DNA of 64,000 bases from Parerythrobacter lutipelagi (GTDB lineage Bacteria > Pseudomonadota > Alphaproteobacteria > Sphingomonadales > Sphingomonadaceae): assembly GCF_005434975.1 (NCBI RefSeq), contig NZ_SKCJ01000001.1:1064001-1128000 (forward strand). Reading direction: 5' to 3'. Numbering within the stretch: the stretch's first letter is position 1; each line of letters opens with the position of its first letter. The translations under genes and the position numbers were made by a program. A model generated the notes under the pieces. The model ran no database searches. It saw only the letters and a list, made by a program, of their open reading frames with translations, and had not been told where the DNA came from. Positions 1 through 8,694 of the stretch are shown piece by piece.

Positions 1-375
1 AGTTCGAGCGGGATGACCGGGAGCCCGACCGCCACGGACCAATTGCTAGGCATTGGTGACGGCACGCAATCGGTGTTCGACCTGATCAAGACCTACGGCG
101 TTGGGCCGGAGCCGCAACTGCGGATCATTTCGCGCCCCCGCGTCGAAACAATCACCGTCAGCATCGATGGTGTAGCCGCGACCGGCTGGAGCTGGCGCGC
201 TGGCGGCCAGATCGAATTCGGCAGCGCTCCCGCGGCAGGCGCAGAGATCCGTGCCGGTTTCCTGTTCGACGTGCCGGTCAGATTTGCAGAAGACCGGCTC
301 GACATCAGCGGGGCAAATTTCGCTGCGGGCGAGGCGCCCTCGGTCCCTCTCGTCGAAATCCGGGAAGAGCGATAG
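1..375 (+). CDS. GTA DUF2460 family protein (orfg12-like), 3' part
   Basis: The reading frame is open from the first base of the window, so the start lies upstream and only the C-terminal ~124 residues are present. The segment with GDGTQSVFDLIKTYG and the alternating beta-strand pattern after it resemble the C-terminal half of DUF2460 (TIGR02217) proteins, which in gene transfer agents sit just before DUF2163. In the known Rhodobacter GTA this family belongs to the distal tail. The gene is followed 3 bp later by the DUF2163 gene, and the order DUF2460-DUF2163-NlpC/P60-hub is the canonical GTA tail order. The ATG at 13 is internal and should not be taken as the start. Confidence 0.85.
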   Translation, partial: SSSGMTGSPTATDQLLGIGDGTQSVFDLIKTYGVGPEPQLRIISRPRVETITVSIDGVAATGWSWRAGGQIEFGSAPAAGAEIRAGFLFDVPVRFAEDRLDISGANFAAGEAPSVPLVEIREER

Positions 376-378
376 GCC

Positions 379-1197
379 ATGGCAAGCCACATCTTTTTTG
401 CCACAGAGCTTGAAGGCGTCGCGACCTTCTGGCGCATCTATCGTCCGGACGGCGTTGCGCTCGGGTTCACGAGCCATGATCGCGACCTGTTCTTTGACGG
501 ACTGGTCCATCGCGCGGCTCCCGGCATGGTACCCAGCGCGATCCGGCGCAGCGCAAGGCTCGACGACGACAGTATCGATATGCAGGGCGTGCTGTCGCAT
601 TCGAGCATCGCCAGCGATGATATCCGCGCTGGCCGCTACGATGGCGCACGGATCGAAGTCGGCGCGGTTGACTGGGAAACGCTTGACCAGACCGTGCTCT
701 ATGCCGGGTCGATCAGCTTGCTGAGCGAGGAAGACGACACGTTTTCCGCCCGGCTGGAATCGGCCAAGTCCGCATTCGACATCGACTACATACCCCGGAC
801 CAGCCCGACTTGTCGGGCCCAGTTTTGCGGTCCCGGCTGCAGCCTGTCGCCAGCAATTCACACGCACCGCGCGAAACTCGTCTCGTGTGATCTCGACGCG
901 TCGTGCTTCAGCTTCGACGTGGCAAATCCGGGCGACTTCAACGCCGGTGAGGTGGTCTGGCTGGGAGGGCCTGCTGCGGGCCTGCGCATGGCTGTGCGCG
1001 ATGTCGAGAACGGTACGTTCCTGCTCGATTATACGCTGGCTGACGAGCCGCCATCTGGCACCGCGGTGCGTCTCCGCGCCGGGTGCGACCATACGCTAGC
1101 CACTTGCGGCAACCGCTTCGGCAATGCAGTCAACTTCCAGGGCGAGCCCTATCTGCCGGGTAACGACCTGCTCGCCCGGTACCCGCAACTGCAATGA
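379..1197 (+). CDS. GTA DUF2163 / phage BR0599 family protein (orfg13-like)
   Basis: This 272-residue protein matches the DUF2163 (phage conserved hypothetical BR0599) family. The N-terminal half contains the WRIYRPDG and GFTSHDRDL signature. The C-terminal half has a Cys cluster (SPTCRAQFCGPGCSLS, about residues 141-156) and ends with HTLATCGNRFGNAVNFQGEP, the family's typical tail with paired cysteines. In the GTA particle it belongs to the tail baseplate. The start ATG is 3 bp after the previous stop, and the last codons overlap the next gene by 4 bp (ATGA), so the genes are translationally coupled. Confidence 0.92.
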   Translation: MASHIFFATELEGVATFWRIYRPDGVALGFTSHDRDLFFDGLVHRAAPGMVPSAIRRSARLDDDSIDMQGVLSHSSIASDDIRAGRYDGARIEVGAVDWETLDQTVLYAGSISLLSEEDDTFSARLESAKSAFDIDYIPRTSPTCRAQFCGPGCSLSPAIHTHRAKLVSCDLDASCFSFDVANPGDFNAGEVVWLGGPAAGLRMAVRDVENGTFLLDYTLADEPPSGTAVRLRAGCDHTLATCGNRFGNAVNFQGEPYLPGNDLLARYPQLQ

Positions 1198-1655
1198 GCG
1201 GCTCAACCGGCGGCGCATCAGAGAATTGGGCGGAACGATTTGCCAACGCGGCAGAGCGGCTGTCCGGCACACCTTTCCAGCTTCACGGTCGCAACCCCGT
1301 TTTCGGGCTTGATTGTGTCGGACTGGTGGTGGCATCTCTCGATCACTGCGCGATCAAGACTCCGGCCGTGCCGCCCTATGCCTTGCGCAATTCGGACTTC
1401 CGGTTCGTGGACCGCCTCGCACGCGAGGTTGGTTTTGTCGCGGTCGATGCTGCTATCCAGCGCGGTGATCTGGTGCTGGTCGCGCCCGGTCCAGCACAGC
1501 GACATCTTCTCGTGGCGTCTGCCACCGATAAGTTCATCCACGCGCATGCGGGCCTGCGCCGCGTCGTTCGCCACACCGGACAGCTTGCCTGGCCTGTCGT
1601 CACCCATTGGCGGCTTGACCCGGCTCGCATCCAAACGCTCAATACAGAGGGCTAA
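1194..1655 (+). CDS. GTA NlpC/P60 family cell-wall peptidase (orfg14-like)
   Basis: A 153-residue NlpC/P60 domain protein of the phage/GTA type (TIGR02219). The catalytic Cys is in the segment FGLDCVGLVV near residue 42, and a His occurs in the HLLVA / FIHAHAG region near residues 100-115. In phage and GTA tails this enzyme is thought to cut peptidoglycan cross-links during delivery. The gene overlaps the DUF2163 gene by 4 bp and is followed 2 bp later by the tail hub gene, matching the usual order. No signal peptide is visible, as expected for a particle component. Confidence 0.9.
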   Translation: MSGSTGGASENWAERFANAAERLSGTPFQLHGRNPVFGLDCVGLVVASLDHCAIKTPAVPPYALRNSDFRFVDRLAREVGFVAVDAAIQRGDLVLVAPGPAQRHLLVASATDKFIHAHAGLRRVVRHTGQLAWPVVTHWRLDPARIQTLNTEG

Positions 1656-1657
1656 TC

Positions 1658-3829
1658 ATGGCAACACTAATCCTCGGCGGCATTGGCAGCTTGATCGGCG
1701 GCCCGATCGGAGGTGCGCTGGGTGCGCTGGGCGGCCGCCAGATCGATGCTGCGATTATCGGCGGCCCGACGCGCGACGGTGCACGGCTCAAAGACCTGTC
1801 GATCACCACATCGAGTTATGGCACGCCGATGGCGCGCCATTTCGGCCGGATGCGCACCGCCGGTTCGATCATATGGTCAACCGAAATGGCCGAGAACCGT
1901 GAAACCAGCGGCGGTAAAGGCAAGCCGAAGGTTACGACCTTTAGCTATTCAACTTCGCTTGCCGTCGCCATCGCCAGCCGCCCGATCATCGATATCGGAC
2001 GCATCTGGGCCGACGGGAACCTGCTGCGCGGCGCCGCCGGTGACCTGAAAGTGGGCGGGGCGATGCGGCTCTATCACGGGCATGGCGACCAACCGGTCGA
2101 TCCACTGATCGCGGCAGCGGAAGGGCCTTCGTGCCCCGCCTTCCGCAACCGCGCCTATGTCGTGTTCGAAGACTTGCAGCTGGAAGATTTCGGCAATCGC
2201 ATCCCCGCGCTGAGTTTTGAAGTGTTTGCCGATCCGGATGATTTCGCTCTCGCCGATCTGGCTCAGCCGCATATCGAAAATCTGTCCTCCAACCGGTCGC
2301 TATCGGGGCTGTCGGGCATCAGCTATGAAGGCGGACGGCTTGGCGATGTATTTGCCACGCTGGCCGAACTTTACCCCAGCGCGGCAGATGCCGCTGGCAA
2401 TGGCCTCGAGGTTTTGGCGATTGATCCGGCAGAGCCGCCCTATCGGCTCGAAGGAACACCCGTGGTTCCTTCTGGCTCCGACGGCTTCGGAACCCGCCAA
2501 GGCCGCGCCGGCTCCCGCAAGGATGATGCCCGCGGCATCCCGCCCGCCATGCGCTACTATGACACAGCCCGCGACTATCAGCCCGGGGTACAACGAGTGT
2601 CTGGCCGGGCGACCAATGCGGACTCGGGCACTTTTGAATTTCCTGCTGCGCTCGATGCGCAAGCGGCACGCACTCTCATCCAGTCCGCGAACGGGCGGGC
2701 AAAGGCCCAACGCGAAACGCTGCGCTGGCGCATCGCGGAACTGGATCCCGACATCGGACCAGGACGATTGGTCCGCTTGCCCGATGTCACGGGGACATGG
2801 CTGGTCGAATCCTGGGAATGGCGCGAGGGCGGCGTAGAGCTGGGCCTTGTCCGGCAGGCGGTGCCGGTGGTCAGCGATCCGGCCAGTGAGCCCGGCTTTC
2901 TCCCCAATCCGGCTGACGGCATATCGCTGCCGACATGGCTGCGGGCCTTTGAGTTGCCCTGGGACGGGCTTGGCTTTGCGAACGGTCGGCAACTTTTTGC
3001 AGCGGCTGCGACTGGCAATGCCCAGTGGGCCGGAGCCGCGCTCTATGCAGAACGTGGCGGACGACTGGAACCGGTCGGAACAACCGGTAGAGGTCAAGCC
3101 GTCATGGGCGAGCTGGCGAGCGCCGCCGGTCCATCGCCCGCCTTGCTGTTCGAGCCCGATGCGCGGCTCGAAATCGAGCTGGCAGCATCGCATATGGCAT
3201 TCACGGCCGCCGATCTCGTCACGCTTGCTGCCGGGAAAAACCGCCTGCTGATTGGCGACGAGGTGATGCAATTTGCGCAAGCCGAGCGCCTGACTGAAAC
3301 CCGCTGGGAAGTTTGCGGGTTGCTCCGCGGGCGTGCCGGAACAGAGCCCGCCGCCAATACCGGGCAACCGGTCGGCAGCTCGGTCACGCTGCTCGACGCG
3401 GGGCTGCTGTCGCTCGGCGATGCCATGGGTCTCGATGGTCCCGAATCTCCGGTCGCGGCAATCGGGCGCGGAGATGCCGAACCCGTGATCGCGCCGGTCG
3501 AGAACCCGGGATTGGGGGCACAGCCGCTCGTTCCGGTTCATGCCAGACGGCAAACCCTGGCCAACGGCGAGGTATCATTGACGTGGATTCGCAGGTCGCG
3601 AGGCGTGTGGACTTGGGACTCGGCGATCGAGACACCGATCAACGAATCGTTCGAGCGCTACGTGGTCGGAATCGGTCCACCCGATGCGCCTGTTGCCAGT
3701 TGGGAATTGTCTGAACCGCTGGTCAATCTGGGCGCAGCAACGGTCGCAGCCAATTCCGGGCAAATCGTCTGGGTGCGGCAGATCGGCAATACGCAGGCAT
3801 CGCACCCGCTCTTCCTCACCATCCTTTAG
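1658..3829 (+). CDS. GTA tail hub / baseplate protein (orfg15-like), short form
   Basis: This 723-residue protein starts with a glycine-rich hydrophobic stretch (MATLILGGIGSLIGGPIGG) and then SYGTPMARHFGRMR and GSIIWSTEM, typical of the N-terminus of GTA hub proteins. A baseplate/fibre-binding type C-terminal half follows. The well-known Rhodobacter orfg15 product is about 1300 residues and includes a TIM-barrel domain. Here the central part is too short for a full barrel and I see no barrel segment, so this looks like a reduced form. It follows the NlpC/P60 gene with a 2-bp gap and ends the core GTA tail module. Confidence 0.88.
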   Translation: MATLILGGIGSLIGGPIGGALGALGGRQIDAAIIGGPTRDGARLKDLSITTSSYGTPMARHFGRMRTAGSIIWSTEMAENRETSGGKGKPKVTTFSYSTSLAVAIASRPIIDIGRIWADGNLLRGAAGDLKVGGAMRLYHGHGDQPVDPLIAAAEGPSCPAFRNRAYVVFEDLQLEDFGNRIPALSFEVFADPDDFALADLAQPHIENLSSNRSLSGLSGISYEGGRLGDVFATLAELYPSAADAAGNGLEVLAIDPAEPPYRLEGTPVVPSGSDGFGTRQGRAGSRKDDARGIPPAMRYYDTARDYQPGVQRVSGRATNADSGTFEFPAALDAQAARTLIQSANGRAKAQRETLRWRIAELDPDIGPGRLVRLPDVTGTWLVESWEWREGGVELGLVRQAVPVVSDPASEPGFLPNPADGISLPTWLRAFELPWDGLGFANGRQLFAAAATGNAQWAGAALYAERGGRLEPVGTTGRGQAVMGELASAAGPSPALLFEPDARLEIELAASHMAFTAADLVTLAAGKNRLLIGDEVMQFAQAERLTETRWEVCGLLRGRAGTEPAANTGQPVGSSVTLLDAGLLSLGDAMGLDGPESPVAAIGRGDAEPVIAPVENPGLGAQPLVPVHARRQTLANGEVSLTWIRRSRGVWTWDSAIETPINESFERYVVGIGPPDAPVASWELSEPLVNLGAATVAANSGQIVWVRQIGNTQASHPLFLTIL

Positions 3830-3878
3830 TCCGCACGCGAATCAAATCGCGATCCGCACCCCCGCCTGGAGCAAAGCC

Positions 3879-4340
3879 ATGTCCGAACCGATTCAATTTA
3901 CCGACACTTCTGCTCGATTTGGTCTGCCGTTTTTGCGCGCCGGTCAGTCGCAGAAGGAGTTTTTCGTCAATGAAGCTTTCACCCTGTCCGATTTTCTGCA
4001 CCACACATCCATCCTGGGTGTCCTTCAGTCACCACCAGCCACGCCAACCGATGGGGATGTTTGGCTGATCGAGAACGGCGCGACCGCCGAATGGACCGGC
4101 CAGGATGGCAAGCTCGCTGGTTGGTTCGGCAATGTTTGGCACTACATCGCGCCTTCCGCCGGGATGCGCGTCTTCGATCAGGCCGCCGGCCAGTTCGCTC
4201 TGTTCAGCGCTGACTGGCAGTATGCGGCGAGGCCAGCTGCCGTCGTTGACGGCCCGGTAATCGATGCGGAATTGCGTGCCGCATTCAACGAACTGATCGA
4301 AGCCCTTGGCACCGCAGGTGTTTTTCCCGTGACGGCGTAG
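3879..4340 (+). CDS. DUF2793 domain protein, GTA-associated
   Basis: A 153-residue protein beginning MSEPIQFTDTSARFGLPFL, followed by AGQSQKEFFVNEA, the DUF2793 signature. The domain is found in phage and GTA clusters next to tail or spike genes, and its role in particle attachment is inferred only from location. The start at 3879 is chosen because the conserved domain begins there; the frame is open further upstream, but that part overlaps the hub gene and does not look protein-like. It lies 49 bp after the hub gene on the same strand and is probably cotranscribed. Confidence 0.85.
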   Translation: MSEPIQFTDTSARFGLPFLRAGQSQKEFFVNEAFTLSDFLHHTSILGVLQSPPATPTDGDVWLIENGATAEWTGQDGKLAGWFGNVWHYIAPSAGMRVFDQAAGQFALFSADWQYAARPAAVVDGPVIDAELRAAFNELIEALGTAGVFPVTA

Positions 4341-4528
4341 GAACAATTCGGTAGCAGACCCGTTAGCCAGACACAGGAGCGTGAAACCGGCAAAAATTCT
4401 TGCTAGCGAAGCCAAGAGCGACATTCTTGCAACAGTTTCGCAGTATTGACTGCTTGCCTCTCACGACTGGAAAAGTTAGAAAACAGCCAATCGGTGGCTC
4501 AATTTCGCTCAAAAAGGGGAAATACATA

Positions 4529-5728
4529 ATGCGGAAACTCGTCATAGGCATGGCGATGGCCTCCACGGCCCTTGCTACGCCTGCCCTCGCACGTGACGGT
4601 CAATGGTACGTTGAGGTCCAAGGTGGCCCGATGATCATCGAAGATACAGACTTCGATGTGAACAACGGTGCCGGGACCATCTCGACAGATACTAAAGAAG
4701 GCTACGACTTCGGTGGCGTAGTTGGCCACGACTTCGGTGCGTTCCGCCTCGAAGCCGAAGCCAGCTGGCGCGAAGGCGACATCGACGGTCTGGCAGCTGA
4801 TGCTGTTGGACTTCCGCGCCTTCCGGCCGGCCCGGTGAACACGACGGCTGCCGTCGTCACGCCGGCAGCTGGCGACGTCAACATGCTCAGCTTCATGGTC
4901 AATGGCCTGTTCGACTTCGGTCCGGACGATGGCCTTCAGGGCTTCTTCGGTGGCGGTGTCGGTGTTGCTCGCACGGAAGTGCAGGCGAACTACTCGAACA
5001 TCACTCCGGACGTGTACAACGATTCGAGCAGCGGCCTTGCATGGCAGCTTCTCGCAGGCGTTCGTGCGCCGCTCAGCGACAGCTGGGATGCAGGCCTTCG
5101 TTACCGCATGTTCACTGCCGAAAACGTCGACCTGGTCGACTCGCTCGGCCGTGACTCGGAAGGCAAGTATCGCACGCACTCGATCCTCGGTACGCTGACC
5201 TACAACTTCGGCGGCGCGCCGGAGCCTGAGCCGGCAACGCAGACCTGCTGGAACGGTTCGGTCATCCTGGCAACGGCAACGTGCCCGGATCGCCCGACAC
5301 CGCCTGTGCAGACCCAGACCTGCTGGAACGGTGCAGTAATTCCGGCAACGGCAACCTGCCCGACCAAGCCTGAGCCTTGCAAGCAAGGCCCATACATCGT
5401 GTTCTTTGAATGGGACCAGTCGGACATTACGCCTGACGCTGCGACCATCCTGAACAACGCTGTTTCGGCTTACGCCAACTGCGGTATGGCTTCGGTCATG
5501 CTCGCCGGTCACGCTGACGCGTCCGGTTCGAAGACTTACAACGTCGGTCTTTCCGAGCGTCGTAACGAATCGGTCCGCTCGTACCTGTCGAGCCGCGGTA
5601 TTCCTGACGCACGCATCTCGAGCGAAGCGTTCGGTGAAAGCCAGCTGCGCGTTCCGACTGCAGACGGTGTTCGCGAACTGCAGAACCGTCGTGTGGAAGT
5701 GACCTACGGCCCGAACGCCGGAATGTAA
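4529..5728 (+). CDS. OmpA family outer-membrane protein with Cys-loop linker
   Basis: A 399-residue envelope protein. It has a signal peptide ending in the TPALA/RDG region (about residue 20) and an eight-stranded-type barrel to about residue 232 (SILGTLTYNFGG closes it). A linker with two copies of C-W-N-G-x8-C (residues 240-252 and 265-277) follows, then a C-terminal OmpA/Pal peptidoglycan-binding domain from about residue 285 (GHADASGS, ERR, NRRVEV). It should tether the outer membrane to peptidoglycan. The start at 4529 has AAGGGGA about 9 bp upstream; the frame is open further 5' but lacks a signal there. A strong intrinsic terminator follows at 5756, so it is probably monocistronic. Confidence 0.93.
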   Translation: MRKLVIGMAMASTALATPALARDGQWYVEVQGGPMIIEDTDFDVNNGAGTISTDTKEGYDFGGVVGHDFGAFRLEAEASWREGDIDGLAADAVGLPRLPAGPVNTTAAVVTPAAGDVNMLSFMVNGLFDFGPDDGLQGFFGGGVGVARTEVQANYSNITPDVYNDSSSGLAWQLLAGVRAPLSDSWDAGLRYRMFTAENVDLVDSLGRDSEGKYRTHSILGTLTYNFGGAPEPEPATQTCWNGSVILATATCPDRPTPPVQTQTCWNGAVIPATATCPTKPEPCKQGPYIVFFEWDQSDITPDAATILNNAVSAYANCGMASVMLAGHADASGSKTYNVGLSERRNESVRSYLSSRGIPDARISSEAFGESQLRVPTADGVRELQNRRVEVTYGPNAGM

Positions 5729-5755
5729 GTCACCCGCCAAGCGGAAAATTGAAGA

Positions 5756-5782
5756 GGGGCCGGAGCAATCCGGCCCCTTTTT
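5756..5782 (+). terminator. Intrinsic terminator after ompA-like gene
   Basis: A perfect 8-bp stem (GGGGCCGG / CCGGCCCC) with the 6-nt loop AGCAAT is followed by TTTTT. It lies 28 bp after the stop of the OmpA-like gene and before the sodC ribosome-binding site. Confidence 0.9.
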
Positions 5783-5815
5783 CGTTGTGCTATGGAAACT
5801 CGAAGGAGAATATCC

Positions 5816-6346
5816 ATGACACGAAGCGGAACCGTTCTTGCCATTGCCACTTCCATTGCTCTTTCCGGCTGCGCGTCGATCGGAGCAATTCCGACCGAGC
5901 GGCTCGGTTCTGCCCGCCTCACGCTGGCCAACGGCGTACCTGCAGGCACAGCTCAACTGCTAGCGAATGGAAACGGGGTATCCATCGCGGTAGCAATCAC
6001 GGGGATCGACCAGGGCGCCCACGGATTTCATTTGCATCAGACCGGGGAATGCCGGCGCCCCGACTTCTCTTCAGCTGGCGGGCATCTCAACCCAATGGAC
6101 AGGGACCATGGCGAGCTGTCGCCCGGCGGAAAGCACCTTGGCGACTTGCCCAATCTCGAGGTCGGCCCGAATGGCAGCGCAAGTGCCACATTCGATATCG
6201 AGGGATCACGTGAAGACGTGCTCGACTATCTGTTTGACGCTGACGGAACCGCTATCGTCGTCCACGCTGGCGCAGATGACTACCGAACCGATCCGTCCGG
6301 AGCAGCAGGATCCCGGATTGCCTGCGGAGTTCTCAAGCGCTCGTAG
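5816..6346 (+). CDS. sodC: Lipoprotein Cu/Zn superoxide dismutase
   Basis: A 176-residue SodC-family protein that dismutates superoxide in the periplasm. The N-terminus is a lipoprotein signal with lipobox LSGC (Cys 19). Metal-binding histidines occur in GFHLHQTGEC, GGHLNP, HGELSPGG, KHLGDLPN and VVHAGADDY, and the partner Cys of the intrasubunit disulfide is in RIACGVL. The start at 5816 has GGAG 7 bp upstream; an ATG 24 bp earlier has no ribosome-binding site. The 3' end overlaps the convergent MFS gene by 14 bp. Membrane anchoring is inferred from the lipobox. Confidence 0.92.
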   Translation: MTRSGTVLAIATSIALSGCASIGAIPTERLGSARLTLANGVPAGTAQLLANGNGVSIAVAITGIDQGAHGFHLHQTGECRRPDFSSAGGHLNPMDRDHGELSPGGKHLGDLPNLEVGPNGSASATFDIEGSREDVLDYLFDADGTAIVVHAGADDYRTDPSGAAGSRIACGVLKRS

Positions 6347-7955
6347 GACCACCTTCGCCCGCAGCATTGGCCCGTTCGACAACCGTCGCCATTGCCTGTG
6401 GTACGAGCTTGATCGCGGCGATCAGGATGACGAGGCCGACCGGGGTTATCCAGAGCGTTGAAAGAACGCCTGCACTGAGATCGCCTTCGTTGAGCGCCGA
6501 CACGTAGCCCGCGGTGTATGGTCCAAGAGCCAGCCCGACCAATGTTGTCGCGAGGAAGAATGTGGCGGTCGCCATGCCCCTCATCCGGGGCAAGACCAAC
6601 GCCTGGCTGCTGGCTGCGGCCGCTCCGAGAGCAGAGGCCGCGAGCGCACCGACAATCACATTGAGCGCGATGAACAGCTCAAAACTGGTGGTCGTATATT
6701 GCACCACGGCGAACGGTATCGGCGATACCAGCCCGAACAGGATCACCCAGATGCGTCCGGACGCAAATCGTACAAACAGGGCGTCGGCCATGCGTCCACC
6801 AAGGATGACGCCGAGGAAACCGCCCGCCGCACCGCCGCCGCCGAGCCAGAAACCCAGTGACGATTTGCTGACCTCGAAAACCCGTTCTGCGTAGGGCGCA
6901 CCCCAATATGACGCAGCATAGGCCATGAAAGCCACCGTGCCATAGCCCAGGATCGTGCAAAGAAAGGCGGGCGAGCCCCAAGTCAGCGCAAACGTCGGGT
7001 AGTCTCTATGCCTGAGCGAGGTGGCCCAGCAGAAAACAGCATAGTAACCGATAGCCAGCAGCAACCACTGGTCGGTGATCGGGGCGAAGATGAGCCCTTG
7101 GCCTGAATCGAGCACGTTCGTGATGCCATACCCGGCGAGTAGCAAAGCCACGAACACGGCAATGTTGATCGCCAGAGCCACACCGCCTCTGGCTGCTGCG
7201 CCGATGAAGGTGAACGGCGGTATGACTGTATACAGCTCTTTCATGAAGCCGCGGAAAGGGTGCGGCTCTTCCGGCGTCGCAAGCCCGTCGATCGCTCCGC
7301 GAACAGGCTCGCGCAAGGTGAGTACCCAGACAGCGAGTATCAGGCCCGGCACACCCACCGCCACAAACGCCGCTTGCCAGCCTGCCAGACCGAGCGGTCC
7401 GCCATCGGGGAATGCCTTGTTCCAATTGTCCACGACAAGGCCGCCAATCGCCAGTGATATGCCGCCGCCAATGTAAATTCCCGAAGAATAGATGGCGAGT
7501 GCGGTCGCGCGGAGACGCGCGGGAAACCAGTCGGATATGAGCGAGTATGCCGACGGGCTGGCCGTCGCCTCACCCACACCGACGCCGATACGGGCAAGGG
7601 TGAGCTGCGTCCCGTCGCGCGCAAATCCGGAAAGCGCTGTCATCGCCGACCACAGAGAGAGGCCGATGGTCATCAAGCGAACGCGCTTCCAGCTGTCAGC
7701 AAGTTTCCCGAGCGGGATGCCAAAGAGCGCATAGAAGATCGCAAATGCCGTCCCGTAAAGGAACCCGAGATAGGCATCGTCGACCCCGAGATCCGCCTTG
7801 ATGTCATTCGCCAGGATCGAAAGGATCTGCCGATCCACAAAGTTCAGCACATAGACCAGCACCAGAACGCTGAGTGCGTACCAGCTGTAGGGTGGGACCT
7901 GGTCATCCGCTTGAGGTGTCACTGCGTCTGTCACTTCAACCGGAGTGTTCGACAT
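6333..7955 (-). CDS. MFS transporter, spinster-like
   Basis: A 540-residue major facilitator superfamily protein with about 12 hydrophobic segments. The first contains YVLNFVDRQILSILANDI, typical of the spinster-like MFS subgroup. The loop between segments 2 and 3 has GKLADSWKRVR, the conserved G-x-L-A-D motif A. An extended loop of about 60 residues in the middle separates the two halves. The substrate cannot be inferred. The ATG at 7955 lies inside the 3' end of queC (20-bp overlap), so both probably sit on one transcript. GGGATGG precedes the start, and an in-frame ATG 12 bp upstream is an alternative. Confidence 0.85.
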   Translation of the reverse strand: MSNTPVEVTDAVTPQADDQVPPYSWYALSVLVLVYVLNFVDRQILSILANDIKADLGVDDAYLGFLYGTAFAIFYALFGIPLGKLADSWKRVRLMTIGLSLWSAMTALSGFARDGTQLTLARIGVGVGEATASPSAYSLISDWFPARLRATALAIYSSGIYIGGGISLAIGGLVVDNWNKAFPDGGPLGLAGWQAAFVAVGVPGLILAVWVLTLREPVRGAIDGLATPEEPHPFRGFMKELYTVIPPFTFIGAAARGGVALAINIAVFVALLLAGYGITNVLDSGQGLIFAPITDQWLLLAIGYYAVFCWATSLRHRDYPTFALTWGSPAFLCTILGYGTVAFMAYAASYWGAPYAERVFEVSKSSLGFWLGGGGAAGGFLGVILGGRMADALFVRFASGRIWVILFGLVSPIPFAVVQYTTTSFELFIALNVIVGALAASALGAAAASSQALVLPRMRGMATATFFLATTLVGLALGPYTAGYVSALNEGDLSAGVLSTLWITPVGLVILIAAIKLVPQAMATVVERANAAGEGGPTSA

Positions 7956-8640
7956 AATCCATCCCATCCTTAAGCTCGGCTTCGGCAAAGCCCTTCTGCC
8001 GCAATCGGCAACTGTCGCATAGCCCGCATGGCCTGCCATCGGGGGATGGCGCGTAACATGACCAGCTCATGGCCGGATCAAGCCCGAGGCGATCGGCCTC
8101 GCGCGCAATTTCCGCCTTGCCCAAATGCTGTAGCGGAGCGTGTATCGTGAAAGGCCGCGCCTCTGCCCCGGCCTTGGTTCCAAGCCGGGCAGTTTCCTGG
8201 AAACTCGCGATGAATTCCGGGCGGCAATCCGGATAGCCGGAGTAATCGAGCGCGTTGACACCGATAAAGATATCCTGCGCGCCGACGGTCTCTGCCCACG
8301 CCAGCGTCAACGACAGGAAAACCAGGTTTCGCGCGGGCACATAGGTTACCGGAATGTCCTCGCCGACACCGGTGGTAGGGACATCGATATCGTCGGTCAG
8401 CGCCGAACCGCCGAAGGTCGACAGATCGAGCGGAAGAACGACATGACGTTCTGCCCCAAGGTGGCTGGCAATTTTGCGAGCGCTTTCGATTTCGATCCGG
8501 TGCCGCTGATTGTAATCGATCGTCAATGCGTAGAGTGCATAGCCCGATTCCCGTGCAAGACCCGCCGAAACCATTGAGTCGAGCCCACCCGACAAAAGGA
8601 CCACTGCCGGTGGCCGGGCATCATCTCGTTCGCTGCTCAT
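7936..8640 (-). CDS. queC: 7-cyano-7-deazaguanine synthase
   Basis: A 234-residue QueC, which converts 7-carboxy-7-deazaguanine to preQ0 with ATP and ammonia in queuosine biosynthesis. The ATP pyrophosphatase P-loop SGGLDS is at residues 17-22. The four zinc cysteines are at about 195, 205, 208 and 211 (SWSC ... CGLCDSC). Length and motifs match the family fully. No other queuosine gene is in the window. It appears to be the first gene of a two-gene unit with the overlapping MFS transporter, which might be incidental. Confidence 0.96.
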   Translation of the reverse strand: MSSERDDARPPAVVLLSGGLDSMVSAGLARESGYALYALTIDYNQRHRIEIESARKIASHLGAERHVVLPLDLSTFGGSALTDDIDVPTTGVGEDIPVTYVPARNLVFLSLTLAWAETVGAQDIFIGVNALDYSGYPDCRPEFIASFQETARLGTKAGAEARPFTIHAPLQHLGKAEIAREADRLGLDPAMSWSCYAPSPDGRPCGLCDSCRLRQKGFAEAELKDGMDYVEHSG

Positions 8641-8694
8641 GCTGCAGCGCTACATAGTAAAGATCAAACTCGCAACGCGAAGAGTGAGTGGAGC

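Noticed and set aside
13-375. Gene start at ATG 13
   Set aside because: The frame is open to base 1 and the family is longer at the N-terminus, so this Met is internal.
1-4340. Prophage remnant
   Set aside because: The gene order and families match a gene transfer agent tail; there is no integrase, lysis or immunity gene and no attachment site in the window.
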